Source: Lentzea waywayandensis
Lineage (GTDB): Bacteria; Actinomycetota; Actinomycetes; Mycobacteriales; Pseudonocardiaceae
Assembly (NCBI RefSeq): GCF_900115955.1
Contig: NZ_FOYL01000002.1
Location: forward strand, 744,001-808,000
DNA: 64,000 bases
Reading direction: 5' to 3'
Positions within the stretch are counted from its first letter, which is position 1; every line of letters starts with the position of its first letter. The notes below the pieces were generated by a model, which saw only the letters and a program-made list of their open reading frames with translations, searched no databases and had not been told where the DNA came from. Positions 1 to 8,465 of the stretch are shown here, piece after piece. Both the position numbers and the translations under genes were made by a program.

Positions 1-1041
1 GACTACGTGGACTTCACGGACTGGGCGGAGGACGGCTACCTCGCGCTCACCGACCAGGGCGAGGCCGGGACGTACCTGCTGGAACCGTGGTCGTTCCCCC
101 GCTCCGGCGACTCGCTGATCGCGGACGCCGTCGAGGAGTTCGGCTCGGTGCGGGCAACGCAGGCGCCACTGGTGTTCCAGGGCGGCAACTGCCTGATCGG
201 TGACGACTTCTGGCTGCTCGGCACCGACTACTTCCTGGACACGCTGGAGCTCGTCCAGAGCGGTGAGCTGCCGATCTCCGTGCCGGCGGGGCGGACGGCC
301 GTGGAGTTCGTCCGGGAACTGTTCCGCAGGCACGTCGACAGCGACCGCGAACTGGTCCTGGTCGGTACGAACCGCCCGTTGGGGCTCAAGGCTTACTACG
401 CGACGGTCGAGGCCGGTGAGTACCACCTGGACATTCCGGGCGGAGGCGTCGGAGACGTCCAGCCGATCTTCCACATCGACATGTTCGTCACGCCGGTCGG
501 ACGGGTGGACGGCCGGTTCCGCGTGCTGGTCGGCAGCCCCGCGCTCGCGGACACCGCACTCGGCACCAGGTCGCCGTACGGCCTGCAGAACGCCTACGAC
601 GAGATCGCGGCGGACTTCGAGGCACGCGGCTTCGACGTCGTGCGCAACCCGCTCGTGCACCGGCCGCACATCTCCCAGCAGCTCACGTTCGCCGCCCTGC
701 GCGCGTTCGCCGACACCCCCGACGGCGCCGAACTGCGCGAGGTGGTCGCCGAGTTCGCGGCGGCGGGTGCCGTGGCCGACACGACGGTCAAGGTGCGGCC
801 GTGGCACCACATCACCTGGAACAACTGCCTCGTCGAGAACAGCGCGGAAGTGGGCAGGAACGTCTACCTGCCCACGTTCGGCCACGGTGAGAACGCCGAC
901 CTCGCCGTGATCGACGACGAGATGGAGCGGCTGTGGGGCGACATGGGGTTCTCGGTCCACCGGCTCGCCGACTTCAACCCGTTCGCCAGCCGCCAGGGCG
1001 TGGTCCACTGCATCAAGAAGTACCTGGAGCGCGGCGCGTAG
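1..1041 (+). CDS. Guanidino-modifying (PAD/agmatine deiminase-like) enzyme, 5' partial
   Basis: The reading frame is open from base 1, so the true start lies upstream; the first possible start inside the window is GTG at 7 (344 codons). The protein resembles the pentein fold of peptidylarginine deiminases, agmatine deiminases and amidinotransferases. It has GGNCLIGDD near residue 60 (substrate-acid region), HIDMFV near 158 (HxD dyad) and VHCIKKYL at the C-terminus, where the family's nucleophilic Cys lies. Such enzymes hydrolyse or transfer the guanidinium group of arginine-like substrates. No signal peptide can be judged because the N-terminus is missing. The substrate cannot be assigned from the sequence. 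Confidence 0.75.
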   Translation, partial: DYVDFTDWAEDGYLALTDQGEAGTYLLEPWSFPRSGDSLIADAVEEFGSVRATQAPLVFQGGNCLIGDDFWLLGTDYFLDTLELVQSGELPISVPAGRTAVEFVRELFRRHVDSDRELVLVGTNRPLGLKAYYATVEAGEYHLDIPGGGVGDVQPIFHIDMFVTPVGRVDGRFRVLVGSPALADTALGTRSPYGLQNAYDEIAADFEARGFDVVRNPLVHRPHISQQLTFAALRAFADTPDGAELREVVAEFAAAGAVADTTVKVRPWHHITWNNCLVENSAEVGRNVYLPTFGHGENADLAVIDDEMERLWGDMGFSVHRLADFNPFASRQGVVHCIKKYLERGA

Positions 1042-1114
1042 TCCCCCGGAATGATCCGCGAGTCACACCGCCGAACGATGCCGGCGCACGGCGTTCACCC
1101 CTAACGTCTGTCCT

Positions 1115-1516
1115 ATGAAGACGCTCGTGGTGGTCCTCGTCGTGCTGGCCGTGGTCGGCGGCGGGACCGTTGCCCTGGTGAACCACTTCGGCGGCTGGAC
1201 GACGCTCATCGGCAAGGGCTGGGCGATCACCTACGAGGTCTCGTCCCAGCCCGCCGAGTCGCTCGTGGACGTGACGTACACCGAGTCGCCCACCCGGTAC
1301 CGCAAGGAGACGCCGCAGAACGTCAGCGTCTCGAAGCCGCTGCCGTGGACGTTCGAGGTCGTGATCAACGCCGGCGAGAAGGCGCAGGTCACCGCGACGC
1401 CCAAGGGCGACCAGGTGCTGACGTGCCGCATCCTGCTCGACGGCGTCAAGGAGCTGGCGACCGCGACGGCGCCGGCCGGCCAGAAGGTCAGCTGCGAGGC
1501 CGTGACCGGTACCTGA
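1115..1516 (+). CDS. MmpS-like membrane-anchored exported protein
   Basis: This 133-aa protein has one N-terminal membrane helix or uncleaved signal (residues 2-24, rich in V and L) followed by a small extracytoplasmic beta domain. Two cysteines in that domain (TCRILLDG and VSCEAV) could form a disulfide. Size, the VTYTESPTRYRKE region, the PW dipeptide and the closing CRILLDG...C pattern match the MmpS family of actinobacteria. In mycobacteria MmpS proteins partner MmpL lipid or siderophore exporters, but no MmpL gene is present here. It is a free-standing gene 73 bp after the PAD-like gene. Family assignment is moderate; function is not established. Confidence 0.65.
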   Translation: MKTLVVVLVVLAVVGGGTVALVNHFGGWTTLIGKGWAITYEVSSQPAESLVDVTYTESPTRYRKETPQNVSVSKPLPWTFEVVINAGEKAQVTATPKGDQVLTCRILLDGVKELATATAPAGQKVSCEAVTGT

Positions 1517-1688
1517 TGATCGGCGGTACCACGACGACCACGACGACTCCCATGATCACGTAGGTCCACGGAGCCTCGATCCCCAGCAGGCTCACGGCAA
1601 TGCCCATCACCAGACCCAGCACGACAAGTCCGAGCACGATCAACGCCTGCTCTCCGCCTCGCGACACGAGGGCCCCCTCCCCAGTCAT
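1488..1688 (-). CDS. Small two-helix membrane protein
   Basis: A 66-codon ORF starting at ATG 1688 encodes a protein that is almost entirely two hydrophobic segments (ALIVLGLVVLGLVMGIAVSLLG and TYVIMG followed by a run of valines) and a basic tail IIRYRSRPRS. A longer frame extends upstream, but its added sequence is an arginine-rich antisense shadow of the GH16 gene. The gene converges on and overlaps the last 29 bp of the MmpS-like gene. No function can be proposed beyond a small integral membrane protein. Confidence 0.5.
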   Translation of the reverse strand: MTGEGALVSRGGEQALIVLGLVVLGLVMGIAVSLLGIEAPWTYVIMGVVVVVVVPPIIRYRSRPRS

Positions 1689-1774
1689 GTCCTTGCGGGT
1701 CGGCCGACCGGGTACCGCGTCAAACCTGCCGGCACCGCGACGGGCGCCCCGGGAACCCGAGGCGCCCGTTGGGG

Positions 1775-3142
1775 TCACACGTTGTCGACGTGCGCGACGC
1801 CCGCGTTGCGGTAGTCCTGCACCGCCGTCCTCACCTGGGCCGGGCTCAGCACCTGGTCCTTGGCGAAGTACACGTAGTCGACCTCCTGCTGGTACGCGCG
1901 TTCGGCGCTGCTGCCCTGCAGGCCGCCCGAGATGAACCACAGGTTGAAGTTGATCGACATCGGCGTCTCCGGGTAGTACTTGTCGCCGTGGTCGGCGACC
2001 AGCACGCCGTCGATGTAGTACTTCACGCGGCCGTTCGCGACCTGGAAAACGAGGTCGTGCCAGCCGTTGTAGCTCGCGCGCTGCTCGTTGTGGATGTTGT
2101 CGGCGACCCACGGTTCGTTCTGGTAGGTCTCCCAGGTGGTCTCGTACATGATGTTGGCCGGTTCGCCCCAACCGCCGTTGGGCAGGTACTCGAAGTCGAT
2201 CTCGCCGTAGTTCGGGGCCATCGGCGCGTCGAGCGGGGTGATGGTGAAGAACGTCTGCACGACGTGGTCACCGTCCGGGCCGAAGACGGGCGCGTCGCTG
2301 AACTTCACGCGCGACGCGTAGGTGCCCTCGAAGAACTTCCGCTGGTGGTACAGCTCGGTCTGCCTGGCGGCGGAACCGTTGTTCCACGAGTCGAGGCGCA
2401 TGACCTTCTGGCCGTCGACGGTCGGGAACGTGATGCGCGACGGGTCCCAGGTCGCGCCCGGCACGCCGGGGCCGCCACCGCCCGAGCGGACGGTCCAGCC
2501 GCGCTGGCCGATCCGCGAGTCGCTCGAGTTGGTGTAGGCGAAGTCGTCGAACATCTTGGGGCCGTTGGGGTTCGGCGGCGTCGTGGTGGTCGTCGTGGTG
2601 GTGGGCGGGCTGCCGCCGGGCGGGGTGCCCCACAGCAGCGTGCTGCCCCGGTAGACCGTGACGCGGTTCCACGCCGAGTAGGTGCTCTCAGCGCGGAACG
2701 AGTAGTCGTCGGACTGGGTGATCGGGCCCCAGTTGGTGCGGTAGAAGCGGAGTTGGAGGTCTCCGGAGTCGGCGCCGGGGTTCAGCGCGCCGGCGCCGGA
2801 GGTGAAGCCGACCTCCAGGTAACGGTCGGCCGTGCCGCCGGTCAGGGTGCCGAACTGGCCGGTCACGTTGCCGCAGCCGCGCACGGCCCACGAGCAGGCG
2901 AACCGGTAGCCGACGTCCGGGGTGTCGCTCTTGAAGTAGTAGCGGATCTTCACGTCGGACAGCGGCACGCTCGTGGTGCCCGAGTTGACCAGTTTGAACC
3001 ACGATTCGGCCTGGTCGGTCGTCGCACCGGACGCGCTGGTCCGGTACTGGGCGGTGATCGCGTCGGCGGCGAACGCGCTGGGCGCCACGGCCAGTGCTGC
3101 CACCGCCATGGCCGCGCAGGACGCGGCTAGGAGTGCTCGCAA
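1775..3142 (-). CDS. Secreted CBM3-GH16 glycoside hydrolase
   Basis: A 455-aa secreted enzyme. I place the start at TTG 3142, which has GAGGAG six bases upstream and gives a clean Sec signal (MRALLAASCAAMAV...SAFA|ADA). Residues 27-150 match a family 3 cellulose-binding module (SWFKLVNSG, VKIRYYF, LQLRFYRTNWG). A PP-T8-PP linker (about 179-191) follows. Residues 197-430 form a GH16 domain with the catalytic ExDxE as GEIDFEYL (E314, D316, E318). GH16 enzymes cut beta-1,3, beta-1,4 or mixed glucans, but the exact substrate is open. It is the last gene of the chitobiose transporter operon and overlaps the GH20 stop by 16 bp, so it is probably co-transcribed. Confidence 0.88.
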   Translation of the reverse strand: MRALLAASCAAMAVAALAVAPSAFAADAITAQYRTSASGATTDQAESWFKLVNSGTTSVPLSDVKIRYYFKSDTPDVGYRFACSWAVRGCGNVTGQFGTLTGGTADRYLEVGFTSGAGALNPGADSGDLQLRFYRTNWGPITQSDDYSFRAESTYSAWNRVTVYRGSTLLWGTPPGGSPPTTTTTTTTPPNPNGPKMFDDFAYTNSSDSRIGQRGWTVRSGGGGPGVPGATWDPSRITFPTVDGQKVMRLDSWNNGSAARQTELYHQRKFFEGTYASRVKFSDAPVFGPDGDHVVQTFFTITPLDAPMAPNYGEIDFEYLPNGGWGEPANIMYETTWETYQNEPWVADNIHNEQRASYNGWHDLVFQVANGRVKYYIDGVLVADHGDKYYPETPMSINFNLWFISGGLQGSSAERAYQQEVDYVYFAKDQVLSPAQVRTAVQDYRNAGVAHVDNV

Positions 3143-4530
3143 CGTTCTCTCCTCATTTCGGCAGGGATGGACAGGGCGGCGAGCCTGGGCGAGTGGAGGC
3201 GCATCCTGGTGGTGAAGCCCTCCCACTCGGGGCGCTGGGACCAGAGGGTGTCGGCCAGCGCGGCAAGACGGGGAAATGCCAGGTATTCCAGGTGGTCACG
3301 GGAGCGGACGTGCTCGGTCCACAGCTGGCACTGGGCGCCGAGCACGCCGTCGGGCAGCGGCACGTGGTAGACGTCGCGGGCGGTCACGACGAAACCGGGC
3401 TGGCCGGGTGGTTCGTGCGGGGCGTCCGACTGCGGGTAGTCCAGGTAAGTGGAGGTGTGCGGGGCCATCACGACCGGTTGGCCACGCTCCAGTGCTTTGG
3501 TTGCCTGGGTTTCGTCCTTCCACGGCATGACGACGGATCGTGGGTCGCCGGTCGGTTCCCAGGCGGCCGGGACACGGCCGCGGTCGAGCAGGTACTTGCT
3601 CGCCTGGCGGAGGAACTGGCCGTGCACGTCCTCCGGCAGCAGGCACTCGTCGCCGCCGAGGTGGACGTGCTCGCCGGGGAAGACCTCCAGCACCTCGGCC
3701 AGGACCTCGCGGACGAAGCCCATCGCGTGCAGGCCGAACGCGGCATCGCTGATGCCCCAACGGGTCCAGACGGGCAGCGGTTCCGGGGAGATGCCGAGGG
3801 CGGGGTAGGCCGCGAGCGCGGCCCGGGCGTGGCCGGGCATCTCGATCTCCGGCATGATCGTGATGCCGCGCTCGGCGGCGAACGCCACCAGGCCTTCCAG
3901 CTCGGCGCGGGTGTAGGTGCCGCCGTGCGGGACGCCGTCGCCGTTCGTCTCGATGCGCCAGCCGCCGATCGAGGTCAGCAACGGGTGGGCGGGCACCGGC
4001 ATGCGCCAGCCCTGGTCGTCGGTGAGGTGCAGGTGCAGGACGTTGAGCTTGTGCAGTGCCATCAGGTCGATGAACCTGCGCAGCACGTGCACCGGCTGGA
4101 AGTGCCTGGCGACGTCGAGCATGAACCCGCGCCACGGCAGCCTGGGCACGTCGCGGATGTCGACGCCCGCCAACGTCCAGTCCACTTCGGACGCTCGGGT
4201 CGGCTTCAGCGCCTCGGCCGGCAGGAGTTGGCGGATCGTCTGAATCCCGTGCGTCAGACCGTTTTTGGTGCCCGCGCGCAGCAGGACGCCGTGTTCGTTG
4301 ACGGTCAGCGCGTACCCTTCCGCGCCGAGTCCGACGAGCTTGGCGTCCAGCGCGATGACGATCTGGCCGTGGTCCGCGATCGGCAACGGCAGTCCCGTGG
4401 CGGGCCTGAGGAGCGAGCGCAGGAGCCTGGCCACGGGCTCGGCGCCGGGCGTGACCCGCACGCTCGTGCCGGAGTCCAGCGTGAAGCCCCTGCCGCGGCG
4501 CACGATCCTGGTCGGGAGTGGAACGATCAT
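3127..4530 (-). CDS. GH20 beta-N-acetylhexosaminidase (dasD-like position)
   Basis: A 467-aa enzyme with an N-terminal GH20b-like domain and a (beta/alpha)8 GH20 catalytic domain. The family signature HLGGDE lies near residue 291, with Asp-Glu as the substrate-assisted catalytic pair. Other family blocks are WRGFMLDVARHFQP, LHLTDDQGWR and MPEIEMPGHARAAL. No signal peptide is present, so it should act in the cytoplasm on imported chitobiose, releasing GlcNAc. ATG 4530 overlaps the upstream permease stop as ATGA. In Streptomyces coelicolor a beta-N-acetylglucosaminidase gene (dasD) lies downstream of dasC, which fits this arrangement. Confidence 0.9.
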   Translation of the reverse strand: MIVPLPTRIVRRGRGFTLDSGTSVRVTPGAEPVARLLRSLLRPATGLPLPIADHGQIVIALDAKLVGLGAEGYALTVNEHGVLLRAGTKNGLTHGIQTIRQLLPAEALKPTRASEVDWTLAGVDIRDVPRLPWRGFMLDVARHFQPVHVLRRFIDLMALHKLNVLHLHLTDDQGWRMPVPAHPLLTSIGGWRIETNGDGVPHGGTYTRAELEGLVAFAAERGITIMPEIEMPGHARAALAAYPALGISPEPLPVWTRWGISDAAFGLHAMGFVREVLAEVLEVFPGEHVHLGGDECLLPEDVHGQFLRQASKYLLDRGRVPAAWEPTGDPRSVVMPWKDETQATKALERGQPVVMAPHTSTYLDYPQSDAPHEPPGQPGFVVTARDVYHVPLPDGVLGAQCQLWTEHVRSRDHLEYLAFPRLAALADTLWSQRPEWEGFTTRMRLHSPRLAALSIPAEMRRERCEHS

Positions 4531-5348
4531 CCCTTCACCGCCCCTCCGACGATGCCGGTGGTCACCCGGCCCTGCAACACGACGAAGATCAGCAGCACCG
4601 GCAGCATGAACAGCGTCGAGGCGGCCATCGTGGCGCACCAGTCGGTGCCGAAGGTGTTGTTGAACGAGGACAGCCAGACCGGCAGCGTGCGGTCGTCCTG
4701 GTCCTTGATGATCAGCACGTTGGCGAAGGCGAACTCGTTCCACGCGGTGATGAACCCGAACAGCGACGTCGCCAGCAGACCCGGTGCCAGCAAGGGGAAC
4801 ACGACCTTGCGGAACGCCTGCCCGCGCGTGCAGCCGTCGACCTGCGCCGCCTCTTCGAGGTCGACCGGGATGGCGGCGAGGAACCCGCGCAACGTCACGA
4901 TGGTGAACGGCAGCGTCATCATGAAGTAGACCAGCGTGAGGATCCACAGCGTGTCGAGCATGCCGGTGTCCCTGGCGATCACGTAGATCGGGATGAGCAG
5001 GGCCTCCCACGGCGTCATCTGCGCGACGAACACCATCAGCACGAACGCCCGGCGGCCCTTCCACCGCAACCGCGCGATCGCGAACGCCGCGAGCAGGGCC
5101 ACCAGCAGCGCCAGGACCACCGCGCCGCCCGCGACCAGGAGGCTGTTGCGCCAGAACGAGAAGAACCCCTTCGCGGCGATCGCCGTGCCGAAGTGGTCGA
5201 ACGTGATCGGGATCGGCAGGAACGTCGGTGTCGCGCTCTGGATGTCCTTGGTGGGCTTGAAGGCCGTGAGCACCATCCAGTACACGGGGAAGACCGAGAT
5301 CACGAAGACGATCAGTGCCGCCGTGGTCCGGGAGATCCGTCCGATCAT
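4527..5348 (-). CDS. dasC: CUT1 ABC permease, DasC/NgcG-like
   Basis: A 273-aa inner-membrane permease with six predicted helices. The cytoplasmic EAA loop reads EEAAQVDGCTRGQAFRKVVFPLL (MalG class). ATG 5348 overlaps the stop of the preceding permease (ATGA), implying translational coupling; the longer open frame upstream is Arg-rich shadow. With DasA and DasB it should form the translocation channel for chitobiose or short chitooligosaccharides. No ATPase is encoded here, as in streptomycetes where a shared MsiK ATPase serves these systems. Confidence 0.82.
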   Translation of the reverse strand: MIGRISRTTAALIVFVISVFPVYWMVLTAFKPTKDIQSATPTFLPIPITFDHFGTAIAAKGFFSFWRNSLLVAGGAVVLALLVALLAAFAIARLRWKGRRAFVLMVFVAQMTPWEALLIPIYVIARDTGMLDTLWILTLVYFMMTLPFTIVTLRGFLAAIPVDLEEAAQVDGCTRGQAFRKVVFPLLAPGLLATSLFGFITAWNEFAFANVLIIKDQDDRTLPVWLSSFNNTFGTDWCATMAASTLFMLPVLLIFVVLQGRVTTGIVGGAVKG

Positions 5349-6289
5349 GTGTCCCGCTCCTGCCGGTAGAGCTGGCGGAAGTACGCCAGCAGGGCGAGCA
5401 CGAGCAGCACCACCATGAGCATCGACACGGCGGCGCCCAGGTCGTAGCGCTGCAACGACTGCGCGACCTGGAAGGCGTAGACCGGCAGCGTCGTCGTGGC
5501 CTGGCCCGGACCGCCCTGGCTGATCACCCAGATCTGCACGAACGCCTTGACGACCCAGATCACCTCCAGGCACGTGATCAGCCCGAACATGGCTCGCAGC
5601 ATGGGAAAGGTGATGGTCGAGAACACTCGCCACGCGCCGGCGCCGTCGATGCGCGCGGCCTCGTACAGCTCCTGCGGCACGGTGATCATCGCCGCGTACA
5701 ACGACAACGCGGCGAAAGGGATCGACTGCCAGACGATCAGCGTGATGAGGATGCCGAACGTCGCCTCACCGTCCGCGAACCAGGTGTAGTCGCGGTATTC
5801 GGGGAAGCCCAGCGCGACCAGCGCCCAGTTCACGACGCCGAGCCTGGACTGGAAGAGCCACTGGAACACCGTGGTGGCGGCGATGATCGGTGTCGCCCAG
5901 GTGAGCACGAGCCCGCCCATCACCAGTAGCCGCAGCCACTTCCCGAGCCTGACGAGCAGCAGTGCGACCAAGGTGGACAGGACCATGATGAGCACGACGT
6001 TGATCGCGGTGAACCAGAGCGTTCGCTTCACCACGCCCCAGAACTCGGGGTCGGACAGCACCTTCACGTAGTTCGCGAGCCCGACGAACTTCGCGTCGCC
6101 GCGCACGAGCTGCGGCAGCCCGAACTCCTGCAGCGAGATGATCACGTTGCGGACCAGCGGGTACACCAGCAGGTACGCGGTCGTGACCAGGGTGGGAGCG
6201 ATCAGCAGGTACGGCAGCACCGGGCGCTTGCGGCGCTTCGGGGCGGCCGGCGCGGTCTCCCGCACCGGCCTTTCAGCCAGGAGCGTCAT
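5345..6289 (-). CDS. dasB: CUT1 ABC permease, DasB/NgcF-like
   Basis: A 314-aa MalF-class permease. It has a basic, Pro-rich cytoplasmic N-terminus, six helices and an EAA loop reading EAARIDGAGAWRVFSTITFP. The WVISQGGPGQAT loop before the last helix is typical of CUT1 MalF-type subunits. ATG 6289 overlaps the stop of the binding-protein gene by four bases. It pairs with the next gene to form the membrane channel. Confidence 0.82.
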   Translation of the reverse strand: MTLLAERPVRETAPAAPKRRKRPVLPYLLIAPTLVTTAYLLVYPLVRNVIISLQEFGLPQLVRGDAKFVGLANYVKVLSDPEFWGVVKRTLWFTAINVVLIMVLSTLVALLLVRLGKWLRLLVMGGLVLTWATPIIAATTVFQWLFQSRLGVVNWALVALGFPEYRDYTWFADGEATFGILITLIVWQSIPFAALSLYAAMITVPQELYEAARIDGAGAWRVFSTITFPMLRAMFGLITCLEVIWVVKAFVQIWVISQGGPGQATTTLPVYAFQVAQSLQRYDLGAAVSMLMVVLLVLALLAYFRQLYRQERDT

Positions 6290-7524
6290 TTGCCCGAGTT
6301 GAGCGCTTGGGTGATCACTTCGTCGGCGGCCTTGGCGGCTGTCTGAGGATCGGCGCCGGTCAGGACCGCGGTCTGGAACTCCTTGATCGGGTTGCGGGCC
6401 TCGACCGCCGCCCAGTTCGGCGAGTTCGGGGTGGCGTGCCCGTTGGCCGCGCCCTGGGCCATCGCCGCCGTGCCGGGGTCTCCCCCGACGTCCTTGGCGA
6501 GCGACTTGCGGTTCGGCACGTAGTTCATCGCCTTCGCGAGCTCGACCTGCCACTTCTCGCCGGCGAGCGCCTTGACGACCTCGTACGCGCCGTCCTGCCT
6601 GGTGGAGGCCATCGGGATGATGAGGTCGGAGCCGCCGGTGAACACCGCGCCGGGCTTGTCCGCGGTCTTGCCGGGGATCGGGAAGAAGCCGATCTTGCCT
6701 TCGAGCTCCGGGTTGGCCTTCGTGACGAGCTTCGCCGCGCCGGGCACCGCGATGAACTGCGCGACCTTGCCGCCCGCGACCACGTCCGTCTGCTGCGGCT
6801 TGGCCTCGTCGGAGTCCTTCGGCCCGTCACCGAGCGCCTGGAGCTTCTGGTAGAAGTCCATGCCCGCCAACGCTTGCGGCGTGTTCAGCGAGCCGCTCCA
6901 CTTGTCGCCGCTCTGCTTGGCGAGGTCGCCGCCCTCGTCCCAGACGAACCCGGACAGCGTGTACCAGTTCTGGCCGGGCAGGTAGATCCCCTGCTGGTCG
7001 CCCTGGTCGAGCTTGGCGGTGGCGGTGAGCCACTCCTCGCGCGTCTTGGGCGGCGTGACCTGGGCGGCCTCGAACAGGTCCTTGCGGTAGATGACGACCC
7101 GGTTGGCCGCGTAGAAGGGGACGCCGAACTGCTTGCCGTCCACCGCACCCGGTTCGCTCAGACCCGGAATCCAGTCGTCGCCCTGAAGCTCGCTCTTCTT
7201 GGCGGACAGGTCCGTGACGCCCTTGCTGGCCACGTACTGGGCGACCTGGGTGTTGCCGACCTCGATCACGTCCGGCGGATCAGTGCTGGCCAGAGCACTG
7301 GTCACCTTCTGCGTGATGCCGTTCCACTCCTGAATCTGGATCTTCAGGTCGAGGTCGGCGTGATCACGTTCGAACTCGCTCTCGAACTTCGACACGAACT
7401 CCTCGGTGGCCGTGTCCTTCATGAGCCACACGGTGATCTCCTGCTTCCCACCGCCGCCGCCCGCGGACGTACCGCAGGCCGACAACGTGAGCGCCAGGAC
7501 TAACAAGGCAGCGGAGCGCGACAC
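6286..7524 (-). CDS. dasA: Sugar-binding lipoprotein, DasA-like
   Basis: A 412-aa extracellular solute-binding lipoprotein. The signal peptide ends in the lipobox LSAC (Cys17) and a Gly/Ser-rich stretch follows. The rest is a bacterial family 1 solute-binding protein (EITVWLMKDTATEEF, DVIEVGNTQVAQYVASKG, FVWDEGGDLAKQ). It heads an operon with two permeases and an intracellular hexosaminidase, opposite a GntR/HutC gene. This is the organisation of dasR/dasABC, so N,N'-diacetylchitobiose is the expected ligand. The ligand is inferred from context. Confidence 0.8.
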   Translation of the reverse strand: MSRSAALLVLALTLSACGTSAGGGGGKQEITVWLMKDTATEEFVSKFESEFERDHADLDLKIQIQEWNGITQKVTSALASTDPPDVIEVGNTQVAQYVASKGVTDLSAKKSELQGDDWIPGLSEPGAVDGKQFGVPFYAANRVVIYRKDLFEAAQVTPPKTREEWLTATAKLDQGDQQGIYLPGQNWYTLSGFVWDEGGDLAKQSGDKWSGSLNTPQALAGMDFYQKLQALGDGPKDSDEAKPQQTDVVAGGKVAQFIAVPGAAKLVTKANPELEGKIGFFPIPGKTADKPGAVFTGGSDLIIPMASTRQDGAYEVVKALAGEKWQVELAKAMNYVPNRKSLAKDVGGDPGTAAMAQGAANGHATPNSPNWAAVEARNPIKEFQTAVLTGADPQTAAKAADEVITQALNSGK

Positions 7525-7545
7525 GACTCACCTCTCGCTGGGATG

Positions 7546-7559
7546 TGACCAATTGGTCA
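7546..7559. promoter_or_regulatory. Perfect 14-bp palindrome upstream of dasA
   Basis: TGACCAATTGGTCA is a perfect palindrome 22 bp upstream of the dasA-like start. It contains GACCA/TGGTC half sites in the reverse order to a standard dre element. It could be an operator for the neighbouring GntR protein or another regulator. Confidence 0.4.
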
Positions 7560-7580
7560 GGTCTCGACGGGTGAGGTAGA

Positions 7581-7598
7581 AAGTGGCACAGACCACTT
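7581..7598. promoter_or_regulatory. dre-like DasR operator
   Basis: AAGTGG-CACAGA-CCACTT is a perfect inverted repeat. The inner 16 bp (7582-7597) match the published Streptomyces dre consensus A(G/C)TGGTCTAGACCA(G/C)T at 13 of 16 positions by hand count. It lies between the divergent dasA-like and dasR-like genes, where autoregulation and operon repression would be expected. Confidence 0.65.
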
Positions 7599-7625
7599 AT
7601 CAGGTCAATACCCAGCTCGGGCCCG

Positions 7626-7639
7626 TGAGAGCGCTCCCG
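7626..7639. promoter_or_regulatory. CebR/LacI-like box in the das intergenic region
   Basis: TGAGAGCGCTCCCG matches the CebR consensus TGGGAGCGCTCCCA at 12 of 14 positions. CebR is the LacI-family cello-oligosaccharide repressor of streptomycetes. A cellulose-type signal here would fit the CBM3-GH16 gene at the end of the operon. Confidence 0.4.
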
Positions 7640-7650
7640 ATCTTGTTCGA

Positions 7651-7671
7651 ACTGGTTACTTACCACTGGTA
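7651..7671. promoter_or_regulatory. Second TGGT/ACCA operator-like repeat before dasR
   Basis: ACTGGT (7651-7656) is followed by TACCACTGGTA (7661-7671), itself an inverted repeat with a single central base. The half sites are those of dre elements, but the spacing is off by one. It sits 33-53 bp before the GntR start, so autorepression is possible. Confidence 0.35.
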
Positions 7672-7703
7672 TGCGATACTGACCGCCGACGAAGCGGAGA
7701 GGC

Positions 7704-8465
7704 ATGGCCGAAGCGATCCTCAAGCGCGAGCGGGTCCGCGACCACCTGCTCGAACTCATCGAGACCCACCCGGCGGGCGCCCCGATCCCCGCCGAACGCG
7801 TGCTGTGCCAGCAACTCTCGGTCTCGCGCCCCACCGTCCGCTCGGCCGTGGAGGAACTGGTCAACACCGGCCTGCTGGTCCGCCAGCACGGCCGCGGCAC
7901 CTTCGTGGCCCGCGCCAAGATCACCCAGGAAATGGTCTCCGACACCGGATCCATGTCCCTGCCCCAAGCAGGCGGCACGTGGTCGTCCCGAGTGCTCGAA
8001 CACGCCCGCATCCCGGCCGGCGCCCGAGTGGGCCGCCGCCTGCACCTCTCCCCCGCCGCGGACATCCACTACATCGCCCGCCTGCGCCTCGTCGACGGCG
8101 AACCGATGGCGTTGGAGTACCTGCACGTGCCCGCCCTGGTCGCGCCCTCGTTGACGTTGCACGACATGGAGTCCGGCGACTTCTACGAACGGCTGCGCGA
8201 GCACGGGGTGCACGTTTCCGAGGCCGTGCAGTCGATCGAGCCGACCGTGGTCAACGACTCGGAGGCCGCGCTGCTCGGAGTTCCCGTGCTGGCACCGGCG
8301 TTGTTGTTCGAGCGGCTGACCACCGACGCGGAGGGACGGCAGGTCGAGTACGTGCACTCGATCTACCGCGGGGACCGGTACCGGATCGTGTCGCGGCTGA
8401 CGCTCGGAGCCTCGCCGCGCAACACGGTGGACGTCGAGGCGCGGATCGGCAACAGCCCGTTCTGA
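7704..8465 (+). CDS. dasR: GntR/HutC-family regulator, DasR-like
   Basis: A 253-aa transcription factor with an N-terminal winged helix (residues 5-70: LSVSRPTVRSAVEELVNTGLLVRQHGRGTF) and a C-terminal UTRA effector domain (about 90-245). In Streptomyces, DasR binds GlcN-6-phosphate and represses chitin and GlcNAc genes. Synteny with the dasABC-like operon and the dre-like site in the shared intergenic region support orthology. GGAGAGG precedes ATG 7704. A related HutC repressor for another sugar cannot be excluded. Confidence 0.8.
   Translation: MAEAILKRERVRDHLLELIETHPAGAPIPAERVLCQQLSVSRPTVRSAVEELVNTGLLVRQHGRGTFVARAKITQEMVSDTGSMSLPQAGGTWSSRVLEHARIPAGARVGRRLHLSPAADIHYIARLRLVDGEPMALEYLHVPALVAPSLTLHDMESGDFYERLREHGVHVSEAVQSIEPTVVNDSEAALLGVPVLAPALLFERLTTDAEGRQVEYVHSIYRGDRYRIVSRLTLGASPRNTVDVEARIGNSPF

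Noticed and set aside
1769-4929. Two very long plus-strand frames over the GH16, GH20 and permease genes
   Set aside because: They have Arg/Val/Gly-rich sequence with no domain, and lie antisense to genes with clear catalytic motifs and overlapping starts.
4527-7524. An ABC ATPase for the das-type transporter
   Set aside because: No Walker-type ATPase is encoded near either sugar transporter; a shared MsiK-like ATPase elsewhere is the usual arrangement.
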